Source of the DNA: Thalassovita sp.
GTDB lineage: Bacteria > Pseudomonadota > Alphaproteobacteria > Rhodobacterales > Rhodobacteraceae
Direction of reading: 5' to 3'
DNA: 64,000 nt
Assembly: GCA_017792425.1 (NCBI GenBank)
Contig: CP051233.1
Location: 1,708,402-1,772,401, forward strand
Made by a program: the position numbers and the translations under genes. Below are positions 20,060 through 28,886 of this stretch, piece by piece. The notes under the pieces are model-generated. The model ran no database searches, was not told the origin of the DNA, and saw nothing but the letters and a program-made list of their open reading frames with translations. Each line of letters opens with the position of its first letter. The stretch's first letter is position 1.

Positions 20060-22573
20060 ATGCTACCCGAAGATCGCACAGGTATGAAAACTCGCTGGTT
20101 GCAGGGGGGGCTGCTGGCCGTGGTCAGCCTGGTGGCGTTGGCCCTGCTTTTGCCCTTGTGGCTGGAGGTCACCGGCAAGCTGGAGGAAATGCGCACCGCC
20201 CGGCGTGACAACGTGATCTGGACGATCACCCAGATGGAAGTGGAATATCTGGAACTGGAGAAGGCGGTGATCCTTTTTCAGGACGACGGGGCAGAGTTGA
20301 TCCCGCTGGTGAAACGACGTTTTGATATTTTCTATAGCCGCATCAAGATATTGACTGAAAGCGCCTCTTATCGCTCTGCAATCGAGCAGGCAGAGGAGGT
20401 CGACAGGTTATACCAGATCGGCGCCGGGGTGCGCGCGCTTTTGCCCCTGATGGATGGGCCGCCGGTGGACCTGTTGAACCGGCGCGAAGACCTGCTTCAT
20501 GAAATCGCGGCGCTGCGTTCCTCTGTCCGGCGGGTCGTCGTGGGCAGCAGTTTCATCCTGAACACAAGGACAGAGGCCGCCAGAGAGGACGCCGTTTTCC
20601 TGATGCAGCGGTTGGGGGTTGCCTCGGTTGTGCTGCTGGGGGGGCTTTTGGGTCTGGCGCTGCTGTTCATGCGCCTGTTCATTGTCAACAAGCGCCGGGC
20701 CAAGGAAAACCTGCGGACCAGCCAACGCCTGTCCACCGTGGTGGCGACCAGCCCGGACGCGATAATCGTGGCCGATGAACTGGGCAATATCCGCGATTTC
20801 AATCCTGCGGCCGAGCAGATGTTGGGGTATAGCCGCGCCGAGGCCCTGACCCGGCGCATCACCGGGATGATAGAGGACGAGCAGGGCAATTCGGTGATGG
20901 TGCCGTTCAAGCAGACAACCTGTTATCGCCGTCGAATGAATGGCGTGGCTCTGACCGGTCACCGTGTCCCGCTTGAGGTTTCGCGGGGTGTCACATCGCT
21001 GGACCGGCAACCGGTACACGTGTTTTTCCTGCGTGACATCAGCGAAAGACTGGAGGCCGAAGAGGCGCTGCGGACCTCACGCGACAAGGCGTTGGCGGGC
21101 GAGCGCGCCAAGGCGCATTTCCTGGCTGTCATGAGCCACGAAATGCGCACGCCCCTGAACGGTATACTGGGGGTCATTGAACTGATGCGCGGCACGGTCC
21201 GAACGCCGAAGGACCGCCACTATCTTTCACTGCTGGAACAATCCGGGCAGGTGCTGCTGGGACATGTGAACGAAGTACTGGACATCACCGAGATCGAGGC
21301 GCGCGGTATCCGGTTGCGGGTCGCGCCGTTCGATCTGGACAAGCTCTTGCACGGGGTGGTGGCCGCGCAACGTCCGGCGGCTGAGGCGAAACGTAACAAT
21401 CTGACGCTGACGGTGTCGCCCGAACCGATCGGGGTATTGATGGGCGATGCGATGCGGTTGCGTCAGATCGTGGCCAATTTGCTGAGCAACGCCATCAAGT
21501 TCACGGAAAACGGTCAGGTCGAGCTTTCAGTTTCGGGCGCTGTTGGCGCGCATGGCATGGATGTGGAAATTCAAGTCTCGGATACCGGCATAGGGATCGA
21601 GGATGCACTGCAGGCGCGTATCTTTGACGATTTCGTCCGGGCGGGGGACGATCTGGACACAAGAATAGAGGGTACCGGGCTGGGGCTGGGGATCGTGCGC
21701 AGGATTGTTTCTGCGATGAATGGCACGATCAGTGTGGACAGCATCAGGGGCGAAGGCAGCCTGTTCCGGGTACGCCTGATGCTGCCGATCGCCAGCCCGG
21801 CCCAGCCCGCCGACCTGATCGACGAGACCCGCGAAGAACAGCTTGATAGTCGGCAGATGAACATCCTTCTAGTCGAAGATCATCCGACAAACCGGTTTAT
21901 TATCAAAGAGATGCTGGAGCAGGGCGATTTCGCTGTCACTGAAGCAGAGAACGGTGAAATCGGCGCGCGGCTGGCGCGTGAACAGCATTTTGATGTGATT
22001 CTGATGGACATCAACATGCCGGTCCTGAGCGGAGTAGAGGCCGCGCGGCTGATCCGTTCCGAAGGGGCCAGCCGTACGTCACGGATCCTTGCGCTGACCG
22101 CCCATGTGCTGGACCAGGACGCAGAGCTGTATCGCGAGGCTGGGATTGATGAGGTGATTTCAAAACCGATTGGGCGGGGGGATTTGTTCCGGGTGTTGCG
22201 TGGAGAGGGCGCTTTGCCGGTGGTGGCGGCGCTGGGGCAGACGCTGAATCCCGCCGCGCTGGATCAACTGGCCAAGGGGCTGACCCGCGACCGTCTGGCC
22301 CGCGTGGTGCAGGGCGTGCTGGATGAAGGCGATGCTTTCGTACAGGCGGTAGAGGGTGAAACGGCACTGTCCCGCGAACAGATGATCGAAGTTTTCCATG
22401 CCTTTTCAGGTGTTTGCGGCATGGTCGGGGCCGAACGGATGCGCAACTCTGTTTCCCGGCTGGAGGACAGTCTGCGCAACTCGCAGCAGGTGGTGTTGCA
22501 GGACTGGCAGCAGCCGCTGGCCGAATTGTGGCGCGAAACCCGTGCCGCACTGGAGACGCGAACCGCAGCCTGA
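20060..22573 (+). CDS. Hybrid sensor histidine kinase with receiver and phosphotransfer domains
   Basis: Membrane kinase of 837 aa. TM1 (about 17-36), a helical periplasmic domain of roughly 145 aa, TM2 (about 187-209), PAS domain (about 220-330), dimerisation domain with H360 in SHEMRTPLNG, ATPase domain, receiver with D650 (LMDINMP), and a C-terminal Hpt-like domain with H780 in FHAFSGVCGMVG. All sites of an H-D-H-D relay are present; the last aspartate is probably in the LuxR-type regulator encoded on the other strand. The start is uncertain: ATG 20084 is also possible and neither has a strong ribosome site. Confidence 0.92.
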   Translation: MLPEDRTGMKTRWLQGGLLAVVSLVALALLLPLWLEVTGKLEEMRTARRDNVIWTITQMEVEYLELEKAVILFQDDGAELIPLVKRRFDIFYSRIKILTESASYRSAIEQAEEVDRLYQIGAGVRALLPLMDGPPVDLLNRREDLLHEIAALRSSVRRVVVGSSFILNTRTEAAREDAVFLMQRLGVASVVLLGGLLGLALLFMRLFIVNKRRAKENLRTSQRLSTVVATSPDAIIVADELGNIRDFNPAAEQMLGYSRAEALTRRITGMIEDEQGNSVMVPFKQTTCYRRRMNGVALTGHRVPLEVSRGVTSLDRQPVHVFFLRDISERLEAEEALRTSRDKALAGERAKAHFLAVMSHEMRTPLNGILGVIELMRGTVRTPKDRHYLSLLEQSGQVLLGHVNEVLDITEIEARGIRLRVAPFDLDKLLHGVVAAQRPAAEAKRNNLTLTVSPEPIGVLMGDAMRLRQIVANLLSNAIKFTENGQVELSVSGAVGAHGMDVEIQVSDTGIGIEDALQARIFDDFVRAGDDLDTRIEGTGLGLGIVRRIVSAMNGTISVDSIRGEGSLFRVRLMLPIASPAQPADLIDETREEQLDSRQMNILLVEDHPTNRFIIKEMLEQGDFAVTEAENGEIGARLAREQHFDVILMDINMPVLSGVEAARLIRSEGASRTSRILALTAHVLDQDAELYREAGIDEVISKPIGRGDLFRVLRGEGALPVVAALGQTLNPAALDQLAKGLTRDRLARVVQGVLDEGDAFVQAVEGETALSREQMIEVFHAFSGVCGMVGAERMRNSVSRLEDSLRNSQQVVLQDWQQPLAELWRETRAALETRTAA

Positions 22574-22850
22574 GCCCACAGAAAGCGGGGGCGGCGAACG
22601 GTCTGTTCACGGGTTGCAAACCTGTCAACTTGTACCGTTCCGACCTTGAAACGGACGATTCCCTTCAAAGCGTCGGACGCGCCGCGCGCCGCCGTGCGAT
22701 GCCGCACCGCCGCAGGCCGAATGATGCCCGTTGGCGCCCGCGAAACACGGGATTCCCGCTTGCACCCTTGCCGTTCTCACCCTAGAACACGGCGAGATTT
22801 CGGCGCCTCTTTGGGGGTGCCCATGTATTGCACCGAGAAGGATGAAAACG

Positions 22851-24188
22851 ATGCAGGTCACCGAGACCCTGAACGAAGGCCTCAAGCGCGGTTACGAGAT
22901 CACCGTCACGGCGGCCGAACTGGATGCCAAGGTTACTGAGAAGCTGACCGAAGCCCAGCCCGAGATCGAGATGAAGGGCTTCCGCAAGGGCAAAGTCCCG
23001 ATGGCCATGCTGCGCAAGCAGTTCGGCCAGCGCCTGCTGGGCGAAGCGATGCAGGAAACCATCGACGGCGCCATGAACAAGCATTTCGAGGAATCGGGCG
23101 ACCGCCCCGCGATGCAGCCGCAGGTCACCATGGTGGACGGCGATAACTGGAAAGAGGGCGACGACGTCAAGGTCACCATGTCCTACGAAGCCCTGCCGGT
23201 GGTGCCGGAAGTCGACTTCTCGGACATCTCGCTGTCGCGCTTGGTGGTGAAGGCCGACGACGCCGCAATTGACGAGGCGCTGGCCTCGCTGGCGGAAACC
23301 GTCACCGACTGGAAAAAGCGCCGCAAGGGCACCAAGGCCAAGGAAGGCGACCAGGTTGTCATGGATTTCGTCGGCAAGGTTGACGGCGAAGCGTTCGACG
23401 GCGGTTCGGCCGAGGACTATCCGCTGGTGCTGGGGTCCAACAGCTTTATCCCCGGGTTCGAGGACCAGCTGACCGGCAACGCCAAGGAAGGCGAGGAGAT
23501 GGACATCAACGTGACCTTCCCCGCCGAGTATGGTGCCGCGCACCTGGCCGGTAAGGACGCCGTGTTCACCTGCACCATCAAGGCCGTGAACGAGCCTGTC
23601 GCCGCTGAAATCAACGACGAGTTCGCCACCAAGTTCGGCGCTGAAGACCTGGCCGCGCTGAAAGCGCAGGTCGCAGAGCGTCTGGAAGCCGAATACGTGG
23701 GCGCCGCCCGCACCGTGCTGAAGCGCGACCTGCTGGACGCGCTGGACGCCAAGGTCAGCTTTGATCTCCCGCCGTCGCTGGTGGAAGCCGAAGCCGGCCA
23801 GATCGCGCACCAGCTGTGGCACGAGGAAAACCCGGACGTCCACGACCACAACCACGACAAGATCGAGCCGACCGACGAGCACAACACGCTGGCCAACCGC
23901 CGCGTGCGTCTGGGCCTGCTGCTGGCTGAAATCGGCCGCAAGGCAGAGGTCGAGGTGACCGACGCCGAGATGACTCAGGCGATCATGAACCAGGCGCGTC
24001 AGTACCCGGGCCAGGAACGCCAGTTCTTTGAGTTCATCCAGAAGAACGCCCAGATGCAACAGCAACTGCGCGCGCCGCTGTTCGAGGACAAGGTCGTGGA
24101 CCACATCCTGGAGCAGGCCAAGGTGGCCGACAAGGACACCTCTAAGGACGAGCTGCAGAAGATCCTGGAGTCGCTGGACGAGGAGTGA
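22851..24188 (+). CDS. tig: Trigger factor
   Basis: Ribosome-associated chaperone and peptidyl-prolyl isomerase, 445 aa, normal length. The N-terminal ribosome-docking segment GFRKGKVP (about 43-50), the FKBP-type middle domain (GDQVVMDFVGKVDGEAFDGG) and the helical C-terminal arms are all present. The ATG at 22851 is preferred over 22842 because GAGAAGG then has correct spacing (9 nt). The 277 bp upstream contains no gene I can support. An intrinsic terminator follows. Confidence 0.97.
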   Translation: MQVTETLNEGLKRGYEITVTAAELDAKVTEKLTEAQPEIEMKGFRKGKVPMAMLRKQFGQRLLGEAMQETIDGAMNKHFEESGDRPAMQPQVTMVDGDNWKEGDDVKVTMSYEALPVVPEVDFSDISLSRLVVKADDAAIDEALASLAETVTDWKKRRKGTKAKEGDQVVMDFVGKVDGEAFDGGSAEDYPLVLGSNSFIPGFEDQLTGNAKEGEEMDINVTFPAEYGAAHLAGKDAVFTCTIKAVNEPVAAEINDEFATKFGAEDLAALKAQVAERLEAEYVGAARTVLKRDLLDALDAKVSFDLPPSLVEAEAGQIAHQLWHEENPDVHDHNHDKIEPTDEHNTLANRRVRLGLLLAEIGRKAEVEVTDAEMTQAIMNQARQYPGQERQFFEFIQKNAQMQQQLRAPLFEDKVVDHILEQAKVADKDTSKDELQKILESLDEE

Positions 24189-24213
24189 TCCCGATCCACT
24201 GACCAGACAGTTC

Positions 24214-24240
24214 AAGGCCACCCGCGAGGGTGGCCTTTTT
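24214..24240 (+). terminator. Intrinsic terminator of tig
   Basis: Ten-base-pair stem AAGGCCACCC/GGGTGGCCTT with a GCGA tetraloop and TTTTT tail. Confidence 0.92.
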
Positions 24241-24316
24241 CGTTGGTTGGGCTTGCCGCGGGCGGGCAGGGCGGCGCTGCCGGATCGTTTTAGCGGGTAA
24301 GCCTGCCGGCGACCGG

Positions 24317-25081
24317 TCAGGCGTGGTAAAGGCGCTGAGGGTGTTCGTCCAGCAGATAGGCCAGTTCGAGCCGCAATGCCTCGGCGGCGGCGCGTTCCTC
24401 GGCGGTGATGGCGCTGGCGATCTGTTCGTCGCAATAGGCGCGCAGGTCGGCGCGGAAGTTGAAGATCCGCGGAGCCTGTCCGCCTGACCGGATCAGGCGC
24501 AAGGCCTGATCGGTGTCCAGGAACATCTGGGCGGTCAGCCCGGCGCGTTCATGCAGGCGGGCGATCCGCTTTTCCGAACAGTCCATCAGTGCGGCGACCA
24601 GACCGCGTTCCGGGCGGCCGGTATAGTCATAGCGCAGCAGCCCGCGGGCAGACAGGGCGTGATCGGCGGCGGGATCCAGCAGCACCACCAGGTCCAGCAC
24701 CCCGGCGGCGCGGGCGTAGTCCAGCGCGCCCGCCAGTAGTTCACAGGTGACGCGGGCGGGCTTGTCGGCCTGCGGGTCGATGAACAGTTGCGACGCTTCC
24801 CACAGTTGCGCGCTGCGCAGCGGGGCGTCGGTGCGGGGGGTGGCGGTGGACAGCATATGCGGCCCGGTTGTCGGCAGCAGACGCAGGCAACCCAGGATGC
24901 CCCCGGTGTCGTCCAGGCAGATCACCAGCGCCGGATCCTGTTCATCCAGTTCGTCCGACGGCGTCACCCCATCGCCATAAACGGCGGTATGGGCAACGCA
25001 GGCCCGTGTGCGCATGTCCTGCAGGCGGTCCAGCAGGTCAGAGAACAGGTGACGGTTCAACGCGTCAACGACGAAGAGCAT
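24317..25081 (-). CDS. Acyl-homoserine-lactone synthase, divergent LuxI family
   Basis: LuxI-type enzyme of 254 aa, somewhat long for the family. It should make an N-acyl homoserine lactone from SAM and acyl-ACP or acyl-CoA. The acidic pair D46/D49 (LDEQDP), R67 in CLRLLPTTGPHML and E95 in LWEASQ support the assignment. Several positions normally fixed in LuxI differ: by my alignment the tryptophan is Y35, the N-terminal phenylalanine is V, and the arginine after WExS is Q98. It is 84 bp downstream of a luxR gene on the same strand, the classic pair. No lux box was recognised. Confidence 0.85.
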   Translation of the reverse strand: MLFVVDALNRHLFSDLLDRLQDMRTRACVAHTAVYGDGVTPSDELDEQDPALVICLDDTGGILGCLRLLPTTGPHMLSTATPRTDAPLRSAQLWEASQLFIDPQADKPARVTCELLAGALDYARAAGVLDLVVLLDPAADHALSARGLLRYDYTGRPERGLVAALMDCSEKRIARLHERAGLTAQMFLDTDQALRLIRSGGQAPRIFNFRADLRAYCDEQIASAITAEERAAAEALRLELAYLLDEHPQRLYHA

Positions 25082-25165
25082 GAGTGCGGGCCCCTTTCCG
25101 AATGTGTGCGGGGCCAGACTAAGCATTGGGCGGGCAGGTTCCATTGGGGATTTCCCGTACGACCG

Positions 25166-25867
25166 TCAACCGGGATGGATCAGGCGATAGCCGATCGCGC
25201 GGCCGATCGCCTGCGCGGTGGTCAGCGCGCCCAGTTTTTCGCGGGACGAGCGCAGGTGGACCTCGACCGTGCGGTGCGAGATCGCGAGGATGTCGCCCAC
25301 GTCCTGCTGGGATTTTCCGGCGGCGATCCACTGCAGGATTTCCAGTTCCCGTTCGGACAGGTCCGGCCCGCCCAGCGACCGCCGCAGCCCGGCGGATTGC
25401 TGCACCTTGTCGTGCATCCGCACCGCTTCAAGCTGCAATTGCCCGGTGATCCGCCGCAGCTGGTCGCGCCAGACGGGTTCGGGGCAGTCGCGGGTGACGT
25501 TCAGCAGGCCGCGTTCGCCAAAGGGGCCGCGTACCGGGATGGTCATGCCCTGCGGCGTGATGCCGAAGGCGCGGGCCTGCGAAAACACGGTGTGGAAATC
25601 CTTGTCCTTCTCAAAGCGGGACCATTCCACCGGCGCGACGCTGCGGGCGGTTTCGCGAATGGTGGGGTCGATCAGGTGCAGCTTGTTGGACAGGTAGTGC
25701 TGCCGCCACGCCTGGGGGTAGGTTGCGTATCCCAGGATGTCGCCGGTCACGCCGTTGAACGTGGCATAGGCAGCGTAGTCCAGTTGCAGCCGGTCGCACA
25801 GATCCTGAAGCACCTGGTTGTAATCGGTGTCACGCTCTTGCAGCGCGCCAAGGTCAATGGTGCGCAT
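25166..25867 (-). CDS. LuxR-family autoinducer-binding transcriptional regulator
   Basis: Regulator of 233 aa with an autoinducer-binding domain (WRQHYLSNKLHLIDP, PVEWSRF, RAFGITPQGMTIPVRGPFG, carrying the usual W, Y, D, P and G contacts) and a C-terminal LuxR helix-turn-helix (LSERELEILQWIAAGKSQQDV). The start MRTIDLG is chosen because homologues begin here; the longer upstream frame has no similarity. It precedes the luxI gene in the same direction, so the pair is a quorum-sensing module. The ribosome site is weak. Confidence 0.9.
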   Translation of the reverse strand: MRTIDLGALQERDTDYNQVLQDLCDRLQLDYAAYATFNGVTGDILGYATYPQAWRQHYLSNKLHLIDPTIRETARSVAPVEWSRFEKDKDFHTVFSQARAFGITPQGMTIPVRGPFGERGLLNVTRDCPEPVWRDQLRRITGQLQLEAVRMHDKVQQSAGLRRSLGGPDLSERELEILQWIAAGKSQQDVGDILAISHRTVEVHLRSSREKLGALTTAQAIGRAIGYRLIHPG

Positions 25868-26058
25868 GGGGGTGTTCCGGGGAGTTGCGAAGATTGGACA
25901 GGGGGGAAGGCCGCCGGGCGGGCAAGGAAGGCAGTCCTGGGCGGTCAGCGGTCTGTGCTTTCGTCTGTGGGTTGCGACTGGAAAAAAGGCGGGATTCGGT
26001 TCGATTCCACTAATCCTTAGGTAGAACCAGACGTAAGGGAAGGCAAGGCAGCGGAAAA

Positions 26059-26086
26059 CGAAAAAGCCGCGCGGAATCCGCGCGGC
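26059..26086 (-). terminator. Intrinsic terminator of rpsF-rpsR-rplI
   Basis: On the minus strand a perfect 9-bp stem (GCCGCGCGG/CCGCGCGGC, 3-nt loop) is followed by TTTTTCGTTTT, 24 nt after the rplI stop. Confidence 0.88.
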
Positions 26087-26110
26087 CAACCCCTGCGAAG
26101 GGGAATTTTC

Positions 26111-26716
26111 TTAGTTTTCGTCCGACGCGGGCGCGGGGGCCATATCGTCGTCGTCCGACGCTGCGCCGCCGATGTCGTCGAACAGTTCGGCGATTTCGAA
26201 TTCGGCTGCGGCTTCTTCTTCTGCGGCCAGTTCCTGGATCGACTTGCCCGACGCCTGCAGTTCAGCCTCTTCGGCGGAACGGGCAACGTTCACCTGAATG
26301 TCGCAGGACACTTCGGGGTGCAGGGTGATGTTCACGTCGTGCAGGCCCAGGGTCTTGATCGGCAGAACGATGATGATCTGCTTCTTGTCGACCGAGAAGC
26401 CTTCGGCGGTGGCGACTTCGGCGACGTCACGCGGGGTGACCGAGCCGTACAGGTTGCCGCCGTCCGATGCCGAACGAATCACGATGAACTGCTGTCCGCC
26501 CAGCTTATCGGCCAGGGCTTCGGCTTCTTTCTTGGTTTCCAGGTTGCGCGCTTCGAGCTGCGCTTTCTGGGCTTCGAAATTGGCCTTGTTGGCGTCCGAT
26601 GCGGTCAGCGCCTTGCCCTGCGGCAGCAGGAAGTTGCGGGCGTAACCGGGGCGCACGTCAACGACGTCACCCATTTGGCCCAGCTTGGCCACACGTTCCA
26701 GAAGGATAACTTGCAT
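26111..26716 (-). CDS. rplI: 50S ribosomal protein L9
   Basis: Ribosomal protein of 201 aa. The N-terminal L9 signature (MQVILLERVAKLGQMGDVVDV, then PGYARNFLLPQGKA) is intact. The C-terminal part beyond about 150 is a long acidic, alanine-rich tail (EEEAAAEFEIAELFDDIGGAASDDDD), a known feature of alphaproteobacterial L9. Last gene of the S6-S18-L9 operon, 12 nt after rpsR. Confidence 0.97.
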   Translation of the reverse strand: MQVILLERVAKLGQMGDVVDVRPGYARNFLLPQGKALTASDANKANFEAQKAQLEARNLETKKEAEALADKLGGQQFIVIRSASDGGNLYGSVTPRDVAEVATAEGFSVDKKQIIIVLPIKTLGLHDVNITLHPEVSCDIQVNVARSAEEAELQASGKSIQELAAEEEAAAEFEIAELFDDIGGAASDDDDMAPAPASDEN

Positions 26717-26728
26717 TGTGCTATCTCC

Positions 26729-26956
26729 TTACTTCACGGCGTAGGGCAGCAGGGCGAGGAAGCGGGCGCGCTTGATTGCGCGGGCCAGTTCACGCTGCTT
26801 TTTTGCCGAAACGGCGGTGATGCGCGAGGGCACGATCTTGCCGCGTTCGCTGATATAGCGCTGCAGCAGTTTAGTGTCCTTGTAGTCGATCGCCGGAGCG
26901 TTGTCGCCCGAGAACGGGCAAACCTTGCGGCGGCGGAAAAACGGTTTGGCTGCCAT
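26729..26956 (-). CDS. rpsR: 30S ribosomal protein S18
   Basis: Ribosomal protein of 75 aa with the family core CPFSGDNAPAIDYKDTKLL, RGKIVPSRITA and the basic C-terminus. It binds S6 on the platform of the 30S subunit and is encoded between rpsF (26-nt gap) and rplI. Single-cysteine form, so no zinc site. Confidence 0.97.
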   Translation of the reverse strand: MAAKPFFRRRKVCPFSGDNAPAIDYKDTKLLQRYISERGKIVPSRITAVSAKKQRELARAIKRARFLALLPYAVK

Positions 26957-26982
26957 GATTTAGCGTCCTTTCTTCAAGCTGA

Positions 26983-27339
26983 TCAGGAACGGCGTTCGCG
27001 GCGGTCGCCACGTTCGTCGCGTTTCTGCATCTGGACCGAGGGGCCGTCTTCGTGGGCGTCGACCTTGATGGTCAGAACGCGCATCACGTCGTCATGCAGA
27101 CGCATCAGGCGTTCCATTTCCTGAACCGCGGTCGAAGGCGCATCGGTTTTCAGGAAGGCATAGTGGCCCTTGCGGTTCTTGTTGATCTTGTAGGCCATCG
27201 TCTTGACGCCCCAGTACTCGCTGTCGAGGACTTTGCCCCCGTTGTCAGCCAGAACGGTGCCGAAATGTTCGATGAGACCTTCAGCTTGCGCGTTGGACAG
27301 ATCCTGGCGCGAGATGAATACATGCTCGTAAAGCGGCAT
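26983..27339 (-). CDS. rpsF: 30S ribosomal protein S6
   Basis: Ribosomal protein of 118 aa beginning MPLYEHVFISRQDLS, with the YGVKTMAYKINKNRKGHYAF core (one residue differing, WGVK) and a basic C-terminal tail (KRDERGDRRERRS). The start is fixed by CAGGAG 6 nt upstream. First gene of the operon; its leader contains a long-range inverted repeat described separately. Confidence 0.97.
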   Translation of the reverse strand: MPLYEHVFISRQDLSNAQAEGLIEHFGTVLADNGGKVLDSEYWGVKTMAYKINKNRKGHYAFLKTDAPSTAVQEMERLMRLHDDVMRVLTIKVDAHEDGPSVQMQKRDERGDRRERRS

Positions 27340-27383
27340 GTTTACTCCTGTCATTTTCAGGCGCATTTCATAGGAGGGCCAAC

Positions 27384-27438
27384 CCTTCCGCGACCCGTCC
27401 ACGAGAGACTGCGCAGTTCATCCATTACTTGCGGAAGG
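27384..27438 (-). other. Long-range inverted repeat in the rpsF leader
   Basis: Eight-base arms CCTTCCGC (27384-27391) and GCGGAAGG (27431-27438) frame 39 nt of the region upstream of rpsF. In many bacteria S6-S18 represses its own mRNA through a leader structure; this could be such a site, but the known consensus could not be confirmed by eye. Confidence 0.3.
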
Positions 27439-27585
27439 ATGGGGGCGTATACGATGGATCGCCCGGTTCCGCAACCCTGTTACGGAAACGCACAAACGGG
27501 CGGAATATTCGCCCAACTTTGCCCCAATGTCGCCTTTTTGCAGGGGCAGTTTGACGGCGCAACAGGCAATGCCGAAAGGACCACC

Positions 27586-28068
27586 ATGCAGAACCCCGCC
27601 CCTTCCGCAAATTCCTTGCCGCACGCGTGCCAGCGCGGTGGTCAGGCGATCACGCGCGAGACGATGAAATTCTTTGGCGTGGTTCTGGGGCTGGCGTCCT
27701 GCGGGCTGTGGCTGGTGCCGGGGGCCGCGGGCGACGGGGCGGAAATGCTGGTGCGGCTGGTGCTGTCCTTTCTGTTCCTGGGAATAGCGGCGGGGCTGTG
27801 GGGGGCAGGGCGCGTGCGGCTGGATGATGAATTCCATCTGGATGTGACCAACCATCGGCTGGACCATATGCTGCGCGGTCAGGACGGGATCGCCCGTCTG
27901 AAGCGGCGCTATGGGTTCGACGACCTGGAAGAGATCAGCCTGAAGGGCGGCGTGCTGATGGCGCGGCTGGCGGGCGGGCAAGAGGTGCTGCGCGTCGCGG
28001 TCGGGTCACATCTGGAACCGGGGGTGCGGGACGGGCTGCGCCGGATGGGCAAATTGCCCGCGCTGTGA
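27586..28068 (+). CDS. Hypothetical membrane protein
   Basis: Protein of 160 aa that I do not recognise. Two hydrophobic helices (about 28-47 and 53-72) are followed by a cytoplasmic domain of about 85 aa rich in charged residues (RVRLDDEFHLDVTNHRLDHM, then RLKRRYGFDDLEEI), like small membrane proteins with a PH-like tail. AAAGGA lies 5 nt before the ATG. It is divergent from rpsF with about 246 bp between; no operon partner. A weak hairpin (28075-28092) follows. Confidence 0.6.
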   Translation: MQNPAPSANSLPHACQRGGQAITRETMKFFGVVLGLASCGLWLVPGAAGDGAEMLVRLVLSFLFLGIAAGLWGAGRVRLDDEFHLDVTNHRLDHMLRGQDGIARLKRRYGFDDLEEISLKGGVLMARLAGGQEVLRVAVGSHLEPGVRDGLRRMGKLPAL

Positions 28069-28238
28069 TCCTGCCCCGACGTCCCCGTCGGGTTGCCCAA
28101 GGAGAAGCTGTGTTCATCGTTCCACAAGTCTTGTGATTTTCTGCAGAGTTGCCTTGGCGCGCGGCGCGGGCATGTTGGGCGCCATGCGGGTTCGCAGCCG
28201 CGAATGCCGCCAAGCAGGCTATCAACAGGAGTGCCCGA

Positions 28239-28820
28239 ATGAAATTTCCCGCAATCGCCGCTGGTCTGAGCGCCGCGTTTCTGACTGTCGGACCGGCCAA
28301 CGCCGCGCCGGTCAAATACGTGCTGGACGCCAGCCACAGCCAGATCGTGTTTTCGTACAACCACCTGGGCTTTTCCACGTCCTATGGCATGTTCTCTGGC
28401 TTTGACGGGGACATCATGTTCGACATGGACAGCCCCGAGGCGTCATCCGTCAGCGTGTCGATGCCGGTGAAATCCATGTTGACCGGCTGGGAAGCCCGGT
28501 TCGCGCATTTCATGAACCCAGACTTCTTTGACGCCACCGATGAGGAAACGGTCAGCTTTGCATCTACCGGGATCGAGGTGACGGGCGAGAACACCGCCAA
28601 GATCACCGGTGATCTGACCCTGAACGGCGTGACCAAATCCGTGGTGCTGGACGCCAGGCTGAACCAGGCGGGGGATCACCCGATGGCAGGCAAGCCCTGG
28701 GCCGGGTTTGACGCCACCACCAGCGTGCTGCGGTCGGATTTCGGGCTGGGCAAGTTCGCCCCCTATATCAGCGACGAAGTGTCGGTGATGATCTCGGTCG
28801 AGGCGATGAAGGCCGAGTGA
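28239..28820 (+). CDS. YceI family periplasmic protein
   Basis: Secreted lipocalin-like protein of 193 aa that probably binds an isoprenoid or amphiphile. Signal peptide to about residue 22 (ANA/APV), then the family features YVLDASHSQIVFSYNHLGFS and LTLNGVTKSVVLD. ACAGGAG lies upstream of the ATG. It is convergent with a gene whose product has the same domain fused to a cytochrome b561, which suggests a shared function in periplasmic redox or quinone chemistry. Confidence 0.9.
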   Translation: MKFPAIAAGLSAAFLTVGPANAAPVKYVLDASHSQIVFSYNHLGFSTSYGMFSGFDGDIMFDMDSPEASSVSVSMPVKSMLTGWEARFAHFMNPDFFDATDEETVSFASTGIEVTGENTAKITGDLTLNGVTKSVVLDARLNQAGDHPMAGKPWAGFDATTSVLRSDFGLGKFAPYISDEVSVMISVEAMKAE

Positions 28821-28839
28821 TCGTTTCCAGATCGGAAAC

Positions 28840-28871
28840 AAAAAGCCGCCGTGGAAACACGGCGGCTTTTT
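28840..28871. terminator. Bidirectional intrinsic terminator between the two YceI genes
   Basis: Fourteen-base-pair stem AAAAAGCCGCCGTG/CACGGCGGCTTTTT with a GAAA tetraloop; the A and T runs let it work in both directions. Confidence 0.92.
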
Positions 28872-28886
28872 CATTGGCGGCAAGGG

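Noticed and set aside
22782..24434. Open frame of 550 codons opposite tig
   Set aside because: Antisense shadow of the trigger factor gene; also spans its terminator.
25868..26058. A lux box upstream of luxR or luxI
   Set aside because: No dyad resembling the ACCTGT...ACAGGT type was found by eye.
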